NCBI GenBank assembly: GCA_029851415.1
Contig: CM056742.1
Coordinates: forward strand, 92,990,748-93,054,747
From: Eretmocerus hayati
Lineage: Eukaryota > Arthropoda > Insecta > Hymenoptera > Aphelinidae
Length of the DNA: 64,000 nt
Direction: 5' to 3'
Positions 13,401-25,800 of the stretch are shown here, piece by piece; the first letter of the stretch is position 1; each line of letters starts with the position of its first letter. The notes beneath the pieces are model-generated. The model did no database searches. It was not told where the DNA came from and was given only the letters and a program-made list of their open reading frames with translations. Made by a program: the position numbers and the translations under genes.

Positions 13401-13619
13401 CTAGTTGGAGGCATGGGCAAATTCTCGGATGGAGCCACAAAGAATTATGTTTCATTCTTACGCTGTGTCTCAGGAAGGTGGAGCTACCACAGTAATTTGG
13501 AAAAGAAGTTCAAGAAACTACCTGCAACAACAATGATTAACGTTTCACTTTTATCATATGCAGAACATATTGAGGTAATTGCCTTATTGGCCGTTATTTT
13601 ATTATACTATTATAGATAA
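10428..13619 (+). CDS. Putative MULE-like DDE transposase
   Basis: The frame is uninterrupted and gives about 1,063 aa from the ATG at 10428. It is open upstream to 10227, with another ATG at 10281, but that part reads poorly as protein and enters the foldback arm. After an acidic Ser-rich linker, residues 215-258 form a zinc-finger-like C221-x4-C226...H255-x2-H258 module of the WRKY/GCM1 type typical of Mutator-like transposases. A possible RNase H-fold core follows: D381 (MKIDSSG), D451 (VVTDQSSALQNAV), then WLRIDIAHLITAV near D495/H498. The third acidic residue is not assigned. The C-terminus has CEGCCPSCG, possibly zinc-binding. The last 14 codons look like intron read-through, since HIE is followed by a donor (GTAATT at 13575) and an acceptor ends at 13719. 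Family assignment is inference; it belongs to a type of unnamed insect transposase-like protein. No terminal repeats for the element were found. Confidence 0.6.
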   Translation: MGGTRKQNKSGKTARVSDEVVLELLKNLNIFDEGGDVLTLKKGPWVDIIKSEEFEGTIQASTLQLRMSRNKNHITDRLRVLREQPRQDIRGESCENGIDHVTPDVQPQIPEDDGTNDSGITNESSASSDDYIPSSDSSDVELEKLKFDVKIKYQDFLNIYPEQRICGQRKRAYTVLTGPWTDLLSESIWNVVKTPCDFFFARSRVSDSEKNDYYFKVQGVCRERRCCAEVLGFCEKEPSPNTDLVIHISTDKTDHIPHYSRRQVKGEMRKKAGDDLRHMKAAAYVDSQSDKLMGFGDVHPPIVPSEDVCRKIRQEVKEKEWNYGSARELLKFILKLIISTKGEVIRDFSADPLSLVYWSNEQEILWKSSNASGIVISMKIDSSGCRIGTVKIYETESRHILLYTAVVNCGHKEIPLTRMISAKHDANFIGHRWLKPFFSAVGIFSTIVVTDQSSALQNAVCEAVNGMSYEQSLDRYFKCKINTDNRLPPCWLRIDIAHLITAVCKWDCLKNVHHVTKDLIKKSFGYMSSLSRLQDFQSFLADVLTVVKSPTRDANIDKTIASVTQTLSTSKLPQSQISSDEDEETNDCANILLDCDEVDNYGSNNAVSSIDIFIDSIIKDVNDRLCSTGKQDNPYYCPKSVKNLRLLCQKAPAWTNMMLEFYCPNIADSETHSVSSSADVESFFIKSISEIEGACKLFLRQHLKSISAAVKRGYASIDRERLRLHYDALNASQQQPQTLNKSSALSLNVNMKSRGIHVRPQPDLTRKHEIYVQNRTGLDKRKPRKTKETKRSTRSTVLNACKSAISKTGLAINDSSVFDSVLEVFLHGYSNYSMCRNFINKTLSMTENFSLQTLTKLYSEASLPDFEERREKIMRAVGQTDGNEISFPENLVRVIVSMFYGIENSTTEIACTVCSFREIFKKEFSLLVGTSPSMPFWATLDIICEGCCPSCGNAMNRWTKLDGFMVASFSGPGCTINQLSTEINTRGRIFILVGGMGKFSDGATKNYVSFLRCVSGRWSYHSNLEKKFKKLPATTMINVSLLSYAEHIEVIALLAVILLYYYR

Positions 13620-16600
13620 TTATCATGTTCAACGAAAAAGAGGGGCTGGCATTCAATCGTATGGAAGATTTGGTTACAATGGTACAAGAACTTTATTATT
13701 GTATCAATTTATTCCGCAGGAACTGTGAAATTAGATCCTAGCCCCGATTGACTAGTACAAATGGACCAATCCTAGATATATCAAAGGGAGAGATGGCTGT
13801 AAAACCCACCAAAATCATCAAATGGGCTCTGAATCAGCTCGCGGCATCGCTGTGAATAAGACTGTGAATCAGTTTCGCTTGTGCAGAGCTCGGAAGTGGA
13901 ATTGTAAAACCCTTGAAACGGCTTTTATTTTCCTGTCATTTTCTTAGAACATCAAATCGCGTTTTGACGGAAAGCTTCTTTTTAGTTTACAATGGTTTGT
14001 TGGAGATACAACACAAAAACTACTCACAAATAGTTTGCAAGAGTGGTTAATCTCCACAAAACCATCTAGTTCCACCGTCAAGAGCAATATAGTGAGTAAT
14101 AATTCCCAAGTATAAATTTAATACTCAACTATCTTGAATTTCTCTATTTCCCAAAGAAATTTTTGTTAACTAGACGATTCTCTGCGATCGTCTGACTTGA
14201 GAGGGTACGCAAAGAATGTGAACTCAGATTCTGTAATGACGTATCAGTTCCTGAGTTGAAATTTCTATTTTACAACACTGCGGGCCTCGTTAAATTTGAA
14301 GCGATAGGGTTGACCATACCGGAATGTGATCGGTAGTTTTTCAGTAATTTCACATTGAAAATCGCCTTTGACAGCAAGCTCTACCTAATATCGATGAAAA
14401 CAAATCCCGGTAAAAGCATTCATGGCCCGGTAGTTATATTCAGATGTTATGAGCAAGCCAGTGAAGTAAATTCCAGAACGAAAATGGATACTACGTACTC
14501 ATATTCTCCAGCTGAGTGATATAGTTTAAAAGTTGAAGATATCTTTTTTGGTGGCTATTTGAGGTGCCGTCTTCGTAGTATCTTGTCATCAATTGCAGTG
14601 TAAGAGACACGATTTACCTACGTTTACATGAGGTGCTCAGAAGAAGACCATTAGAGAGTCTAGGTGAACCCTATATGTACCAGTGAGACTGCATGTAATA
14701 ATGCATGGGAAGGGAGGAAAGCGTGACGGGCTTACTCATACAATCCCTCGATCACGACCCTCAAGTGCTAAGCAATGTAAGCCCGCACTTCTCTTTTACG
14801 TGAGAAACCAAGCCACCCTTCCAAGTCAATCATTATTCGCCTTTTTAGAGATTTAGTTCCGAAATGCTGCTTTCCTCAAAATTCTTATATTGTGGAAAAG
14901 TCTCATTCTTAGCACTGAAATGAACCAAAGGTGAATCGTGCTGGTCACCAGGCTGATTCATTTCGAGCCAATCATTCTCCGGAAACTTATACACAAGTGA
15001 GGAACGCGAGGAAGAATGCTATGCTTACAGAGCAATGCATAAATGACGAGATCGATTGAGCCATCGAAACCTGCTAAAGACACACTATTAGTTTGGAATG
15101 TGAAGTTTTGCAATGTATGTGCAAACCGTTGTATTTTGTCTATACATGAGATCCCGAGGATTTCATGGGAGGATGCTTGAAAACTTTTTGCTAGTTCCTA
15201 GAAATCCATCCACAAACCGGAGTTATCGGTTAAGTGAAAAAAGTGTCTGTGGAACTAAAAGTACGTTACAGCTGATGAATCAAACACAAAGTCGAGACTG
15301 CCGTAATCTGCTCAGCCGACCCACTTTTGTATTCCACATTCGTTCTTATTTTTGTAAGCATAACCCAGTCGATTCCACTCAGAAGTCACAATAATTGAAA
15401 TGTGCATGAAAAATTTCGTCTCTCACTTAGATTCGAACACAGTTTTTCCAATTAAATTTCGCTTAACTGACCATACAAATCAATGGATGAAAGTCCACGA
15501 TACTCAATGTTGTTACGATAATCTAATTTTTATTGAACTGCGTTTGAGTCAGTGAAATTCTTTCTCAAAGAGAGACACATGATTTTCAATTCCATAGATG
15601 CATAGCAAAATCCTATCGAAGTTCGGTGATTTCGGTCAAGAACTGACTCTGAATTCAGTCTAATACTCGATCGTTCGCCTCCTTATTACGCAGCTGTAGG
15701 TGACGATGAGTGAATCTTTTTGTACGAATTCTGCGAGAATCCAAGATGGAATCGAAATGAGGGCATGGTATTTGTTTCTACTGTTGTAGAGAACGCGTTG
15801 ATCTTAACGCCCCTCCGCGCTCTCGATATTATTTTTACATTTTAGGGTGAATAATGCGGATGTATTGCGATCTTATGTCGCATAAGTTATGCGGCATAAT
15901 TATACTCATTGTTGTCAGGTGATTGCTGATATGAACAATCTCAGCTCAATTGAACGCTTGTGCACAACACTACTAGAACTAAGTGTAGCGGGAATATGGA
16001 ATGAATATGCAAGATGATATCTTGCCTTTAATTTTGGAAGTAAGAATAATTGTATCAGTTACTCAAGTTGTACGTCAAGGCGATAGAAATAGAAGCGATA
16101 AGTTATTTGTTTCGGTAAGAAAAATATTCTTTTGTGTTTGTTTCGGAAAAGTATATTTCGTAATGAACATTTGCTGCTGATTGATTATCATGTACATACA
16201 CATTTCTTTACACTCTCATTCGAAATATCATGTATGTTATACATTAAATCACGACCAGTTTTATCAGATGACATGACAAACTTCTGCAATCGAAATTCAG
16301 TGAATCACATTTGTTATCATGAGAATCATGAAGTTATTACAAAATATGGATGCTCTACAGCAAAACCACTCTGCGCTTACGAAATCTGACCAGCTAAAGA
16401 TAGTTCGTTGTTCTCTTAATTTTCTCGGACCATGATCATACATCTGCTCTACTTCTGTGCATGCCCGAAAGAAATCCAAAAAGTATTGTTAAATGAATCT
16501 CGCACAAGATGGATATATCAGTGGACTGATCTAAGGCTCAAGTTTTCACGCATCTTGGGTTCAAGTTGATGCTTTGAACCAAGTTTGAAAGTTCTTGGGT

Positions 16601-19600
16601 GCCAATTGGGAATCAATTGATGTGGAAATTTGGTAATCGGAATTTGATAAATCGCATACCCGTACTCAAAATTTTGTTTGAACAATTGACGTCTGTAATG
16701 ATGAGCGTGTATTTCAATGAGCTATACAAGATTGAGAAACTTGTCTCTTTGACGGCATTCAATTAGAGAGCCTCAACTGAACTAAGGAGAATGTTGAACT
16801 CGGGCTCCCGAGGAACTCAATATTATACTCTATGAAAAAAAGAAAGGAGAAAAATTTAACAGCCAAATCAGGAATTTGATATGGTTCTACTCTACCGAAT
16901 GCATCATAACTGATTTTAATTCCATTATGCCTGCACAAGGTTTGGACGGTATTTGAAACTTTTTAAAATTGCAAGCTATATATATTGATCGTTGGATGAT
17001 AGTGATTTGGTTCATCAACGTTTTCGTTCGAAAGCTGTCAATTGATCGTTGAAGGAGTTCTCAAAGCACTTAGGCTTCTATAATGAACTAGAATACAGAT
17101 CTATACTTCCTATGTTGTATTTAACTAGCCCGTTTCCATTACCAATCTACTGGTTTTCGTATCTGTGCATGCGGCGAAAATCTTGCTTAAAAATCACACG
17201 CTAAACTTGACTGATTTAGCGGCGAGTGGAGAGAGTTCGAAAAAGCATCATACACGCGTGATTTCTCATTTCTCCCTAGAAATGTCTCACATTAATATCA
17301 GAATTAATGAGCTCGTTTGATGAAGGCAGTCTCGTTTGACGCCTTTCATTCCAATATAATTTGCCATCAACAAGATCTTTTTGATGGATTCTGATCAAGT
17401 CTATGAAGAAGACCTCGTTGATCGCATAGTAGTCACAAGAAGCCTCTACAATTTTGTTTAAATGTGACTTTGTACTCATTAGAAATTGCTCATCTTTGTA
17501 AATTACGAGATTATTACTTTGGTTTATCAAAATATGCTTCGGAATGAAGTACGATGTTCCATATCTCAGTCGAGTGCAGGAACATCGAGACGTGAAAACG
17601 TATTAAGAATTATACAAGTTTGAATTCATACAAAGAATTGCCCAGTAGGATTATACATTTTAACATTGGAATATTCCATTCGTTTATCTGATTCATTTTT
17701 GAAGCTCCTCTTGAAATTGGAAAACCCTTACATTATTTGGCAACTTGATATTTTTATGAAGAAAGTTCATAGCGCAATGGACACTGCTGTCCCATTCGAC
17801 ACAGAGCCAATACGAAATCAAGATGCCTCCAGATTCATAATTCAAATTTTACTCATCAGAAATCCGTCAATAGATACATATCATTTTCGATCAAAGCGAA
17901 TCACGAGCTGATGAATTGACTACTGACGTTCTCATAAAATCACGATTCAGATCTTGTTTTCTTGTTGATCAAATGAGGAACTATCTTCAACACGCTACGA
18001 CTCAAAGTCGCATCGATTGTGTTTCTGTAAGTCAAGTATGTCCATACATAAATATGAGTTGCCTAGCCTTGATCATCTTACTTCGGTTCATTCTAGCCCA
18101 CGGATAATTTCTGTTCAGGTTACTGTTATAGGAGTCATAAGAATAGTCAATGATGGATAATTTATTCAAAAAATATCTTCACCTTGTTAAATCAGTATAT
18201 CCAGTCGTGATACCTCACCAGGACATTCTTCAACTTTTAGACAAAGCTCACAATATACAGAAATTTCTTGCCTAAGAATCCATTTGAGAAATTTGCACTC
18301 CCAATGAGGATTCTCAAATTGTTTGAGGCGACACTCCATCCAACCAATCACGACGAAAACTTCGAACATGTTACATGTGAAAGGAGAAATTAATTTCAAC
18401 TTTTGATAATCTTTTGAAAAATCAGATCACAGGAAATAAACACTCACTTCTGCAAAGTCTCACAATCTACACATATTAACCATTTTCACTGTCAACCACG
18501 TATTATTCTTAAAAATACAACATTATTTCAGCAGTAATGAATTTCAAGTGGAAAATCTTGATTTACAAGTTATATATGCTATTCAGTGGATGATATACCT
18601 CTGACAATTTGTAGTTGCAGATCAGAGCTCTTGATGCAAATTTCTACAAGGCGTATGAAGAGATAACTATGGTTGCAAGTTCTATGACTATGAGGTAGTA
18701 GTCGAAGTCTTCTTTGAGTACATTTTGTGATATACTCGTATATAACTACTCTAGAATTGAAATTGATATGATCAAAGATATGTCCTTTTTGAATCGATTC
18801 TAAAACTTATGAACAGTTTTTCCTAAATTTTGACGATGACTTGGGAGGATTGTTAGCCAACCAAGACACTATTTCAATTTGAATACATTGTGTCCAATGA
18901 TATAAGAATAATTCCAAATTTCGTACAAAGCAAGTGATGCGGTAACCAGTACAGTCATACATGAAAAGTCATCATCTAGATCTTGGTTCAAACTTGAGAG
19001 TAAATGTATGAGGTCTCTTGAGAGATTTAATCCATCCCACCAATCGTGGTCGATTACTGGCATTTGACCGCTCTCTGTCACATGCATCTAGCATGTCACC
19101 TTCCTGGGAGAAGACTCCATCATTTTGAATAGAAAATCATTCTTGTTTATGATACACATCCATTCTGGGCACAATTGACGGATCTAGCACACAAGCTGAG
19201 TCATGTATCCCTTGAACACCCTCACAGCTTCCACCTTGCCTGTAAATAGAAAAGTCGTAGGAGCTTCAAATGGGCCAGGTTTGCAGACACATTATGCTAC
19301 CTGTTATGTGCTTGAGGAATTATATCATGACATATGACACAAAAGTGAGAAAAGTGAATGGCTACCAAGATTATAATTATTTTTTATAAACGCATGATGA
19401 AAAAACGACTCCTTCTGAATTCAAAGAAAGAAGCACCAAGCACTGGAAATAGGTGGATTTGACCAATAACTTCTACTCACTCCAGGATGAATTCAACTAA
19501 AAATGATTAGTGGTCAAAAGTGATGCTATTATACTCACTTGGTTTTGCATTCAATCGTCGACTTCCCTCTTTGCCTACTGTTTGCACTAGTTTTCATAGG

Positions 19601-19652
19601 GCCTGCTGGAGACTATGGAGACTAGGAGCATCTCTTGCTGACAACTTGCGAT
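13620..19652. other. Long stretch without recognisable genes
   Basis: About 6 kb of AT-rich sequence with only scattered frames of 60-93 codons that show no domain and no consistent splice signals. A possible very short last exon of the upstream transposase begins at 13720. No tandem array, tRNA or terminal repeat was recognised. Confidence 0.45.
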
Positions 19653-19980
19653 TTGCCGCAGATACCATTTTCGAGGACTTGGCGAAGGCAAGCCCTGAGG
19701 CCGCGCCTCCGAGTCGACTCGACCACCCGGGAAACAAGCACTGTCAAGTGTCAGTGCACTTGTTGTTCGAGGTTGTTTTTCCTCACAACTCTCACGCACG
19801 AGTCTCGTTTGTCAGCAGACAGCGGAGACAAGGAGTTGCCGCAGATACCGTTTTCGAGGACTTGGCGAAGGCAAGCCCTGAGGCCGCGCCTCCTAGTCGA
19901 CTCGACCACCCGGGGAACGAGCACTGTAACGCACTTGTTCTTCGAGGTTGTTTTTCCTCAAAACTCTAATGCACGTCAGC
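19653..19980. repeat. 183-bp tandem duplication, GC-rich
   Basis: A unit beginning TTGCCGCAGATACC at 19653 starts again at 19836. It shares the CGAGGACTTGGCGAAGGC and GTCGACTCGACCACCCGGG blocks and the TTCGAGGTTGTTTTTCCTC block. The second unit is truncated near 19980. The region to about 20170 stays GC-rich and ends with a TATA-like CTTATACACGG. This resembles a promoter or LTR U3 region with duplicated enhancer-like units, but no second LTR was found. Long frames here in several phases reflect high GC rather than genes. Confidence 0.65.
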
Positions 19981-20169
19981 AGACAGCTTTTTTTCGGGAC
20001 ACCGTACTGCACCGGTTCAGCAGTGATCCACGCGATGCGGCTGCGCGGCTCCGCTCGCCCTCCAACGCTCTACTCTCCCCTCTCTGCCGACCACCCGCTC
20101 GTATGCTTATACACGGGGACACTGCGAGGAGTTTTTTGGTACTTTAACGTAATTACTTCGGGTTTTTGA

Positions 20170-20570
20170 CAACTGCTCATGGTTGGCCAAAATCAGAGCT
20201 TCTATTTGAGTCCGAGTACGTTCCTCTAGCAGTCGAATTCGTGGCGATCTGAGCATTTCTGTGATGTGCGGGTGGGAGGAGTGGGGGGTGAAATCGGGAT
20301 ACTTTAAGGGCGATTTTCTCAAAAAGGAAACCTGGCCAAAATTCGGGACTTGGACGAGCATTTCGAGCATTTGACGGGCTACCACGAGCATATTTTGGCC
20401 CAATTTGGTGGGCCAGGTTCACAGGGGTTGAATCATCATAAAAAAACAAAAAAGAATCTCCCCCCCCCCCGCCAAGTCCCACTCTGGAGTGCGTGGGACT
20501 CGAACGCGAGACCTTCAGGTCACGAGTCGGACACTATACTCTCGTGGCCAGCGAGACGTAGTGACAGGAG
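20170..20570 (-). mobile_element. Probable tRNA-derived SINE
   Basis: Read on the minus strand, 20565 to 20485 looks like a degraded tRNA. A B-box/T-loop segment GTTCGAGTCCCACGC follows GACCTGAAGGTCTCGC, and an A-box-like TGGCCACGAGAG lies about 45 bp upstream. The folded cloverleaf is poor, so it is not a functional tRNA. A run of ten to eleven C (plus strand, 20460s), a T-rich stretch and an unrelated body follow, as in a SINE. Orientation is minus. The 3' end is uncertain and no target duplication was identified. Confidence 0.5.
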
Positions 20571-22385
20571 AAACATAATGGGCCTACTTGAACAAGTCAC
20601 GCTGATCATATCCCGGCTTTGCGCGAGTGCGCCGCGAAATTTGAATTGGATGAGTTTTCAGTACTTTTTTCTGATATCGGTGGACAGTATTAAAATTCTT
20701 GATGAATATATCCAGAGACATCTGAGGGTCACTGAATCTGCTTCACGAATAATTATTGCTTGAAAATTGTTTCAACGAGAAAGTATTCTTAGATGGCCAC
20801 TGTATCCGAGTCTTTATAATTGCTCTAATACAGATTGTTTAAACAAATGAATCCAAAACAGATGATTTTGCTTAAAAATGTTGCGTAAAAATCGGTAATT
20901 TCCAAGCTTGCTTAACTCGGTTCTGGAGGTATTATTAATCTACTTGGTGATTTGTTTATGAATTTTCATGAAAAATTAAAACATGAGATTTTCTTACGCC
21001 TTTGATAAAAGATGTACTGGGGCTTCGAGATTGCTGAGTCTAATGATGACGTGATCACGGCTTCGAATCCGCCTTTCAGAGATGCAAAACTCCAATCTGG
21101 AGCTATTTTCGAGCAAAGTACGGTGATAGTTTGTAAACCATGAAGGCCAACATCAGCGTGTATCCAACATGCCTCCATACATTTACATGGAAAGGGTGAG
21201 CAGCATACACTTTATCATCATTCGGGATGTGTTAATCACGTCAAAATTATCCATAAATAGAGATTTGGGCCGAACAAGAGCTCAAAATGTGGTTGAATGG
21301 AGTTTATCTCCATTCAACAATATTATAAAAATCAATATAAGAATCAATTTTATATTGATTTTTCGATTTGATGCGGTCTATCGTCAACTCTAGTCATTTT
21401 AAAGGATAGGGGCATGTAACATTGGGCCACCCTTCCGCAGGCCCGCAATATAGTAGATTTCGCACCGAGTTCATGAGGTTATAGCTCACTTCTGAGCGAC
21501 TCTGTTCCGGTCCAAGCCGTAGGCGAGGGTTGGAATAATTGCTCGAAAGCGAAGACCATCATGAGCGAGGCGCGGAAGTTTTCTTTTCAGTTTCGTAGCC
21601 ACCAGAACATTAGAAAATTACGAAAAATACTCTTTGGGAAAGTTGTGACAGCTTGACTCTCACTGATGAAAATTGAACGCGCTTCAGCTCATTTTGAAGG
21701 TCTTGAGCCAAGCTCTAAGATGAGCTCAAGTATACGTTGGAAAACATTGGAGTGGGCCAAAACTATTGGCGAAAGGGCTTGAGGTGGGGCATGTTGAGCT
21801 AACTTACCTCATTACTCGGAATCTTTCATGAATATTCCTTAGAAAGATTTTTAAAACGTTTCTGGGAAGATTCTTGAAGATTCCTGGACAATATCCTAAG
21901 GATATGATATTGGAATGTGTTTGCAATATTACACAACAATTTTTATGAATGCAATCTTGCAACGAGAACTTCTTAGACATCTCCGGAATCTTTCTGGAAG
22001 ACTTTTGAAGAGTTTATGACAAGTTCTTCGGGAATCTTGATATCATTCTCAACTGTCCTTGCAGTATTCCACCGTCAATCTGTCAGTTATCTTGATACGG
22101 AGAAATTTTTCTGAGGTTCTTGGAAGGTTTCTAGGGAATCTCCGAGCAAAATCTCCAAAATACGGCTATAAAATATCGCATCAGTACTCCATCGAAATTT
22201 TTCAGCAGCCCCATGCTTAAGAATTTGGAATGGTTATCCACAAATTCCAGGAAGATTACAGTGTCACACATGAAGAAAAAGGATTTTGATACCCTGACAC
22301 CGCGCCTGAAAGTTAATGTCGTGCACAGTTTTTCAACTGTTAGTCACAGATCATCAAAAAGTATAGGCGGCAGGGTGGGGCTTAC
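20571..22385. other. No gene recognised
   Basis: Mixed AT-rich sequence. The 21840-22200 portion has many loosely repeated TCTTGGAA/TTCCAGGAA-like words without a fixed period. No protein, RNA or mobile end could be supported. Confidence 0.4.
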
Positions 22386-22530
22386 ACGATACCATGAGAA
22401 TAATACCGTAAAATTGGTATCATACCATAATAGTATAATAACAATTTTGCGGTATAATATCAATTCCACCGTCATTCCATGTTCCTCGGTATGATACCAA
22501 ATCCTCCGTATAATACCGAGATCTGGTAAT
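22386..22530. promoter_or_regulatory. Cluster of GGTATNATACC palindromes upstream of hAT gene
   Basis: Within about 140 bp there are several imperfect palindromes of the form GGTATCATACC / GGTATGATACC and repeated CGGTATAAT words. A hairpin pairs ACCGTAAAATTG (22405-22416) with CAATTTTGCGGT (22442-22453). The cluster ends about 280 bp before the first ATG of the hAT-like gene. It could be a transposase-binding subterminal region or a promoter element; which is unknown. Confidence 0.4.
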
Positions 22531-22810
22531 AGCCGTCGTGTTTGTGTCCATACCCTGGTGATCGTGTTCCCGGCGAAGCAGGGCTGTCCTCTGTCCTGTC
22601 AATGGTATCTCGTGATAAGCTCGTGAGTAGTATCATTTGATAAAGCTAGTCTTATTCTCAGGAAAGATAGTCAAATTCCAACGTTTCTGCATGAGCTGAC
22701 GAGCACAGTATGAACATAACCTGTAGAGGTTATGTTTTGCATGCGTTTTATTTTACAAATCATTTAAAGTAACTTTGCAATTATGATTCGATTCCAGGAA
22801 AGGCAGAGAA

Positions 22811-25800
22811 TGGAGAATATCGAGAACCTCCTGCAGCAGCCTGATGTAAGTGATGATGCGAGCTCTAGTGCTGACGATGGAGGAAACGACAGGTATGAAA
22901 CTCGCTAACTCAACAACCCACTTTTCGCCCCCAAAAAAGTTTTATGTTTAGACAAATATTAATAACTTATTCAGAAATGATAAAGAATGTTAAATTCACC
23001 AAGTTTTGGAACTGAGTTTTTTCCAATATTTTGCGCAAGATGGAAGCATGTGGGGACTTAGTCGTGAAAAAAATGTGTTTTTAGAGTTGCCAGAGTTTTT
23101 AGAATTCTCAAAGATTTGCATGATGTGCCAATAAAATTCATCACAAATATCACTTATACTCTATGAAATATTCTTCTTCATCCTGCAGCGTGGCAACACC
23201 AAGGCCTGCACCACCCAGGTGAAACTTCAAACCAAGACATGATGCCTGGAGTGGATATAATGAGAATGTTCAAAAAGAGGTCATCTGCAAGTTTGATTGT
23301 GGCGAAAAGTATAAAAGAAGAGATAGGAAGACTTTGGAGAACCATACGTGAGTAACTCTTCTTTAATAGACTACCCAATTTATGTTCCGGGCCATGAAGG
23401 ACAACTTCCAGTAGCTTACATGTCCTGCTTTACAATTCCTCTCTCACCATTAGTCTTACCAATGGTACTATTCTCATCCATTGGTCTCGTGGCTCGCAAC
23501 ATCAGTTCTGGCCAATTCTTGTACTCGACATGGTGAATTATCAACACCACTTGACCAATGTACTAGCAACTCTGAGAGTTGAAGGTTGGCTTAGCTGCTG
23601 GCGTAGCATGCTAAGCACACTCCAAGGTCTTCCGGATGGCCTAAAGATTATACTTCTACTAATTGCTGTTGCCATTCATTAATAGTTAGGGTCATTTATC
23701 GCCTGATATATAATCTATCATCATACTATTGAGCTTCCCAAGCAATGGCCATGTATGTATGTATGTACATATACAGTACCCGTCGAAATTAATGGAACAC
23801 GCATACCTTCACTAAAACAGCGACTGCTCCGACGCCCTTGGGTCTACGGCAATTTCCCGAAGAGCATTTGAAAGATGAGAGAGAAATCTATCAATCCATG
23901 TCCTGTAAAATATTTTTTGCCGCAAAATTCTTGGTTTTGATTGGCTCCGAAAAACGAAAAATTTTCCATCTCAGTCAATCATCGACCATTCATTGGAAAA
24001 TCATGATAGCGCAAAAATTCTTGTGGAATCTTGTAGCTCTTTCCAAGACCTTCAGAATCGTTTTTTATACATTATTCTACGTTTGTTTCCACCCGAGTTA
24101 CGAGCGATCTGGCAAAGAGAGGTTGGCGCGGGTTGAGGGTACACTAGTGATCTAGAGGTATGAGCTTTTTCTTCTTCAAACTGTCTGAGGTAGTTTCGAG
24201 TGCGTTCTAAAACATATAACTGATTTATGTTGTATAATTTTTAGAAGATTTTACGTCGAAATCGTGGATAACGTATTTTTTTTGTATCTCCGCTACCCTC
24301 AACAAGTGTGAATTTGCTCTCTTTTGATCGCTCGTAACTCGGGTGGAAAAATTCGTAGAATGATGTTCAAAAAACGGATTTGAAGGTCTTGAAAAGAGCT
24401 ACAAGATCTCACGAAGATTCCTGCGCTATCGTCATTCCCCGATAAATTATCGATGATTGACTGAGATGGAAAATTTTTCGTTTTTCGGAGCCAATTAAAA
24501 CCATGAATTTCGCGGCAAAAAATATTTCAAAGGACATGAATTGATAGATTTTTTTCTCATCTTTCGAATGTTTTTTGTAGAATTGCCGGAGACCCAAAGA
24601 CGTCCGAGTAATCGCTGTTTCAGTGAAGGTATGCGTGTTCCATTAATTTCGACGGCCACTGTATTCTTACCTCCCAATTAGTGACAATAATGCGCCTCCA
24701 GCTCTGATCACTTGTATTCAAATAAGATGGTGATCTTCTATTTGTGCAGGCAGTCTGGCGATAGTATGATTTTAACTCATGACGAATCCAGAGAAGGAGC
24801 ATATGATCTGACAACAAAATTAATGAGATTTCGACTCTTCTTCTTCCAATAAACCTGGGTGCGCAAAGGACACGCACAGAACGGAGTTGGAAAATCCAGT
24901 TTGTGAGTGAATGATTAATTCACAATTGACAAGAAAGATCTCAAACTAAAAGTTATTATATCTTTAGCCACAACATAGTGCTCATCACATAATCAGATAT
25001 GTGAATTCCATAAGGAAGTTAATATCCAAGAGTAATAATTTGCACTCAAAAACTTGCCAACAAAGTACCTGGTATTCAGAAAAATCAATCATTTCCATTA
25101 CTACCCTCAACATGATTCAGAATCGTCACTCTTCCACTCGTTTTCTGTAGAACATTATGCGCTCTCCCAGTTATGATGACTTCAATAGGACACTGTATAA
25201 CTGCAGCTCCTTACAATGAGTGCAGAGTTGTTCTGATATCTCAGGTAGCGAGAGATCATACAAGCCATCATCAGTGGTGGTAGCATTCACTCGTCACTAT
25301 TTTAAGGATCTGTGTATGAATGAACGTACAGTGTGAGATGAGTAATATGATTATAGATTATATGCATCAGTCGATGAATATCCCCAGTACCCACACAGAT
25401 GGCAAGATTAATCAGTACAAGTGTGATCTTTAGCCCCTCCGACAGTCTTTTGGGGTATGCTTGGTATGCTATGCCAGCAGCTGACCTTCAACGCCCAAAT
25501 TTCTATTGCAAAAATTGAATTTACAAGAAGCTGCAAGATGATTTATTGGATCCAGTCACACTTTCCAATGACCAAAGTATCTGTGTTCGGACTTTGTTTG
25601 ATTCTGATACAATGTCAAATAAAACTTGAAGTTCAGTTGTATAAAATTCGTCTACATGATATTGAAAGGGGCTCATTTTTTGAATGTACTCGACCAATGC
25701 ACCTTGGAGCTTTGCTATTCTGCAAGGTAACTTCGGAGAATTCGGAATGAATTCCATTATCAGAATCATTCACGTTGCTTCATAAATTAGCAGCACTCTG

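Noticed and set aside
19520..20147. Frames of 149 and 170 codons as genes
   Set aside because: They overlap in different frames over the GC-rich duplicated region and repeat the same segment twice; no domain.
20485..20565. Functional tRNA gene
   Set aside because: B box is good but acceptor and anticodon stems do not pair; it fits a SINE head better.
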